This document shows, one piece after another, positions 63,784 through 64,000 of a stretch of 64,000 nucleotides of DNA (within the stretch, counting starts at the first letter, position 1; every line of letters begins with the position of its first letter). The translations under genes were made by a program, and so were the position numbers. Below the pieces are notes generated by a model. That model did not search any database and was not told the origin of the DNA. It saw nothing but the letters and a program-made list of their open reading frames with translations. Origin of the DNA: Heliopora coerulea (taxonomy: Eukaryota; Cnidaria; Anthozoa; Scleralcyonacea; Helioporidae); assembly GCA_030142905.1 (NCBI GenBank), contig JASJOG010000173.1:608501-672500 (forward strand), in the 5' to 3' direction.

Positions 63784-64000
63784 TCAGAGCACGTACCGTG
63801 CAATTAAAATTCCACCAATTATTGATAAAGATAAAACAATTAAATTATCACCCGTAGGGGCTGTGGCTGTTGTTATAGCAGCGCTTGTGCCGGCTCCGCC
63901 GGTTTTCAACTGTTTGCTGTTTTTTGTTACTTTAGCAACCAAAGGCTGTTTATTGGTCTTTGGTTGTTGTTCAGTTCCTAATGTTTCTAATTTTTTCAAG
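63784..64000 (-). CDS. Membrane-tail protein, partial at window edge
   Basis: The open frame runs off the right edge; the first in-window codons are not an ATG. The visible 71 residues are Lys/Thr/Gln-rich (EQQPKTNKQPLVAKVTKNSK), then a Gly-Ala-Thr linker and a C-terminal hydrophobic helix (LIVLSLSIIGGILIARYVL). This is a tail-anchored arrangement. The 39 bases between its stop and the penton-like ATG contain the TATA-rich tract of the next gene. Confidence 0.55.
   Translation of the reverse strand, partial: LKKLETLGTEQQPKTNKQPLVAKVTKNSKQLKTGGAGTSAAITTATAPTGDNLIVLSLSIIGGILIARYVL

Noticed and set aside
54489..64000. Bacterial or phage contamination because of the tail-fibre repeats
   Set aside because: The polymerase type, very low GC and small membrane proteins fit invertebrate-associated elements. 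The sequence runs on from animal repeats without a visible join artefact, though only read coverage can exclude misassembly.

Overview
The window reads as nuclear DNA of an animal, most likely a cnidarian and probably an anthozoan (coral or anemone). This rests on intron-containing receptor exons of metazoan extracellular domains (WSC, C-type lectin, FN3, Ig), abundant Penelope-like elements with hammerhead-type motifs, CR1-like LINEs, Tc1 and hAT transposons, a Ty3/gypsy Gag, and an endogenous protein-primed-polymerase virus-like element of a type I associate with invertebrate genomes. No species can be named from the sequence alone.

Region 1 (1-32 kb, with related units at 44.4-49.3 kb) is a duplicated receptor locus on the + strand. 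Four near-identical 64-bp first exons encode a signal peptide and end in a phase-1 splice donor (584, 6064, 44809, 47864). Later come a complete Ig exon (11463-11750) and a transmembrane plus tyrosine-motif tail exon (15135-15463). A second set follows in order: WSC (20383), C-type lectin (23900), FN3 (24959), Ig (29034), transmembrane/tail (31648). Every extracellular exon whose boundaries I could place is phase 1-1. Both tails share a conserved YxxL-x11-YxxL block plus an ITIM match, the layout of cnidarian allorecognition or immune-type receptors. WSC, lectin and the second Ig carry stops or frameshifts, so that set looks decayed. The locus is riddled with insertions: two LINE fragments, two DNA elements with 8-bp target duplications, a Tc1-like element, a Gag fragment, foldbacks and palindromic tRNA-like repeats.

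Region 2 (26.5-39.5 kb) is rich in Penelope-like element (PLE) debris: GIY-YIG endonuclease fragments, RT fragments, inverted pseudo-LTR pairs and hammerhead-like cores. Region 3 (39.35-44.43 kb) is a 12-copy tandem array with a 0.41-0.44 kb period. Each unit fuses a PLE 3' tail, a (TA)n tract and a minus-strand tRNA-like gene. Region 4 (44.4-49.3 kb) holds further copies of the receptor first-exon unit. Region 5 (49.3-53.3 kb) is a CR1-like LINE with an intact SGNH-esterase ORF1 and an ORF2 (endonuclease plus RT) interrupted by two in-frame stops.

Region 6 (about 54.07-64.0 kb, continuing past the edge) is the most striking part: an AT-rich, compact, unidirectional (- strand) virus-like element. 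From the window edge leftwards it holds a membrane protein (partial), a penton-like protein, a 710-aa repeat fibre with a probable lectin-like head, small membrane/coiled-coil proteins, a SAP/NUMOD1-type DNA-binding protein, two small unknowns, and a large protein-primed family B DNA polymerase with zinc-finger and endonuclease-VII-like modules. Several starts share the 9-mer AAATAAATG and nearly all have a TATA-rich tract just upstream. Its left end carries direct repeats and a hairpin. It resembles a Polinton/adintovirus-like lineage carrying a tail-fibre-like protein. The polymerase frame is broken three times, always at short A/T runs, so the copy is either decaying or affected by assembly indels.
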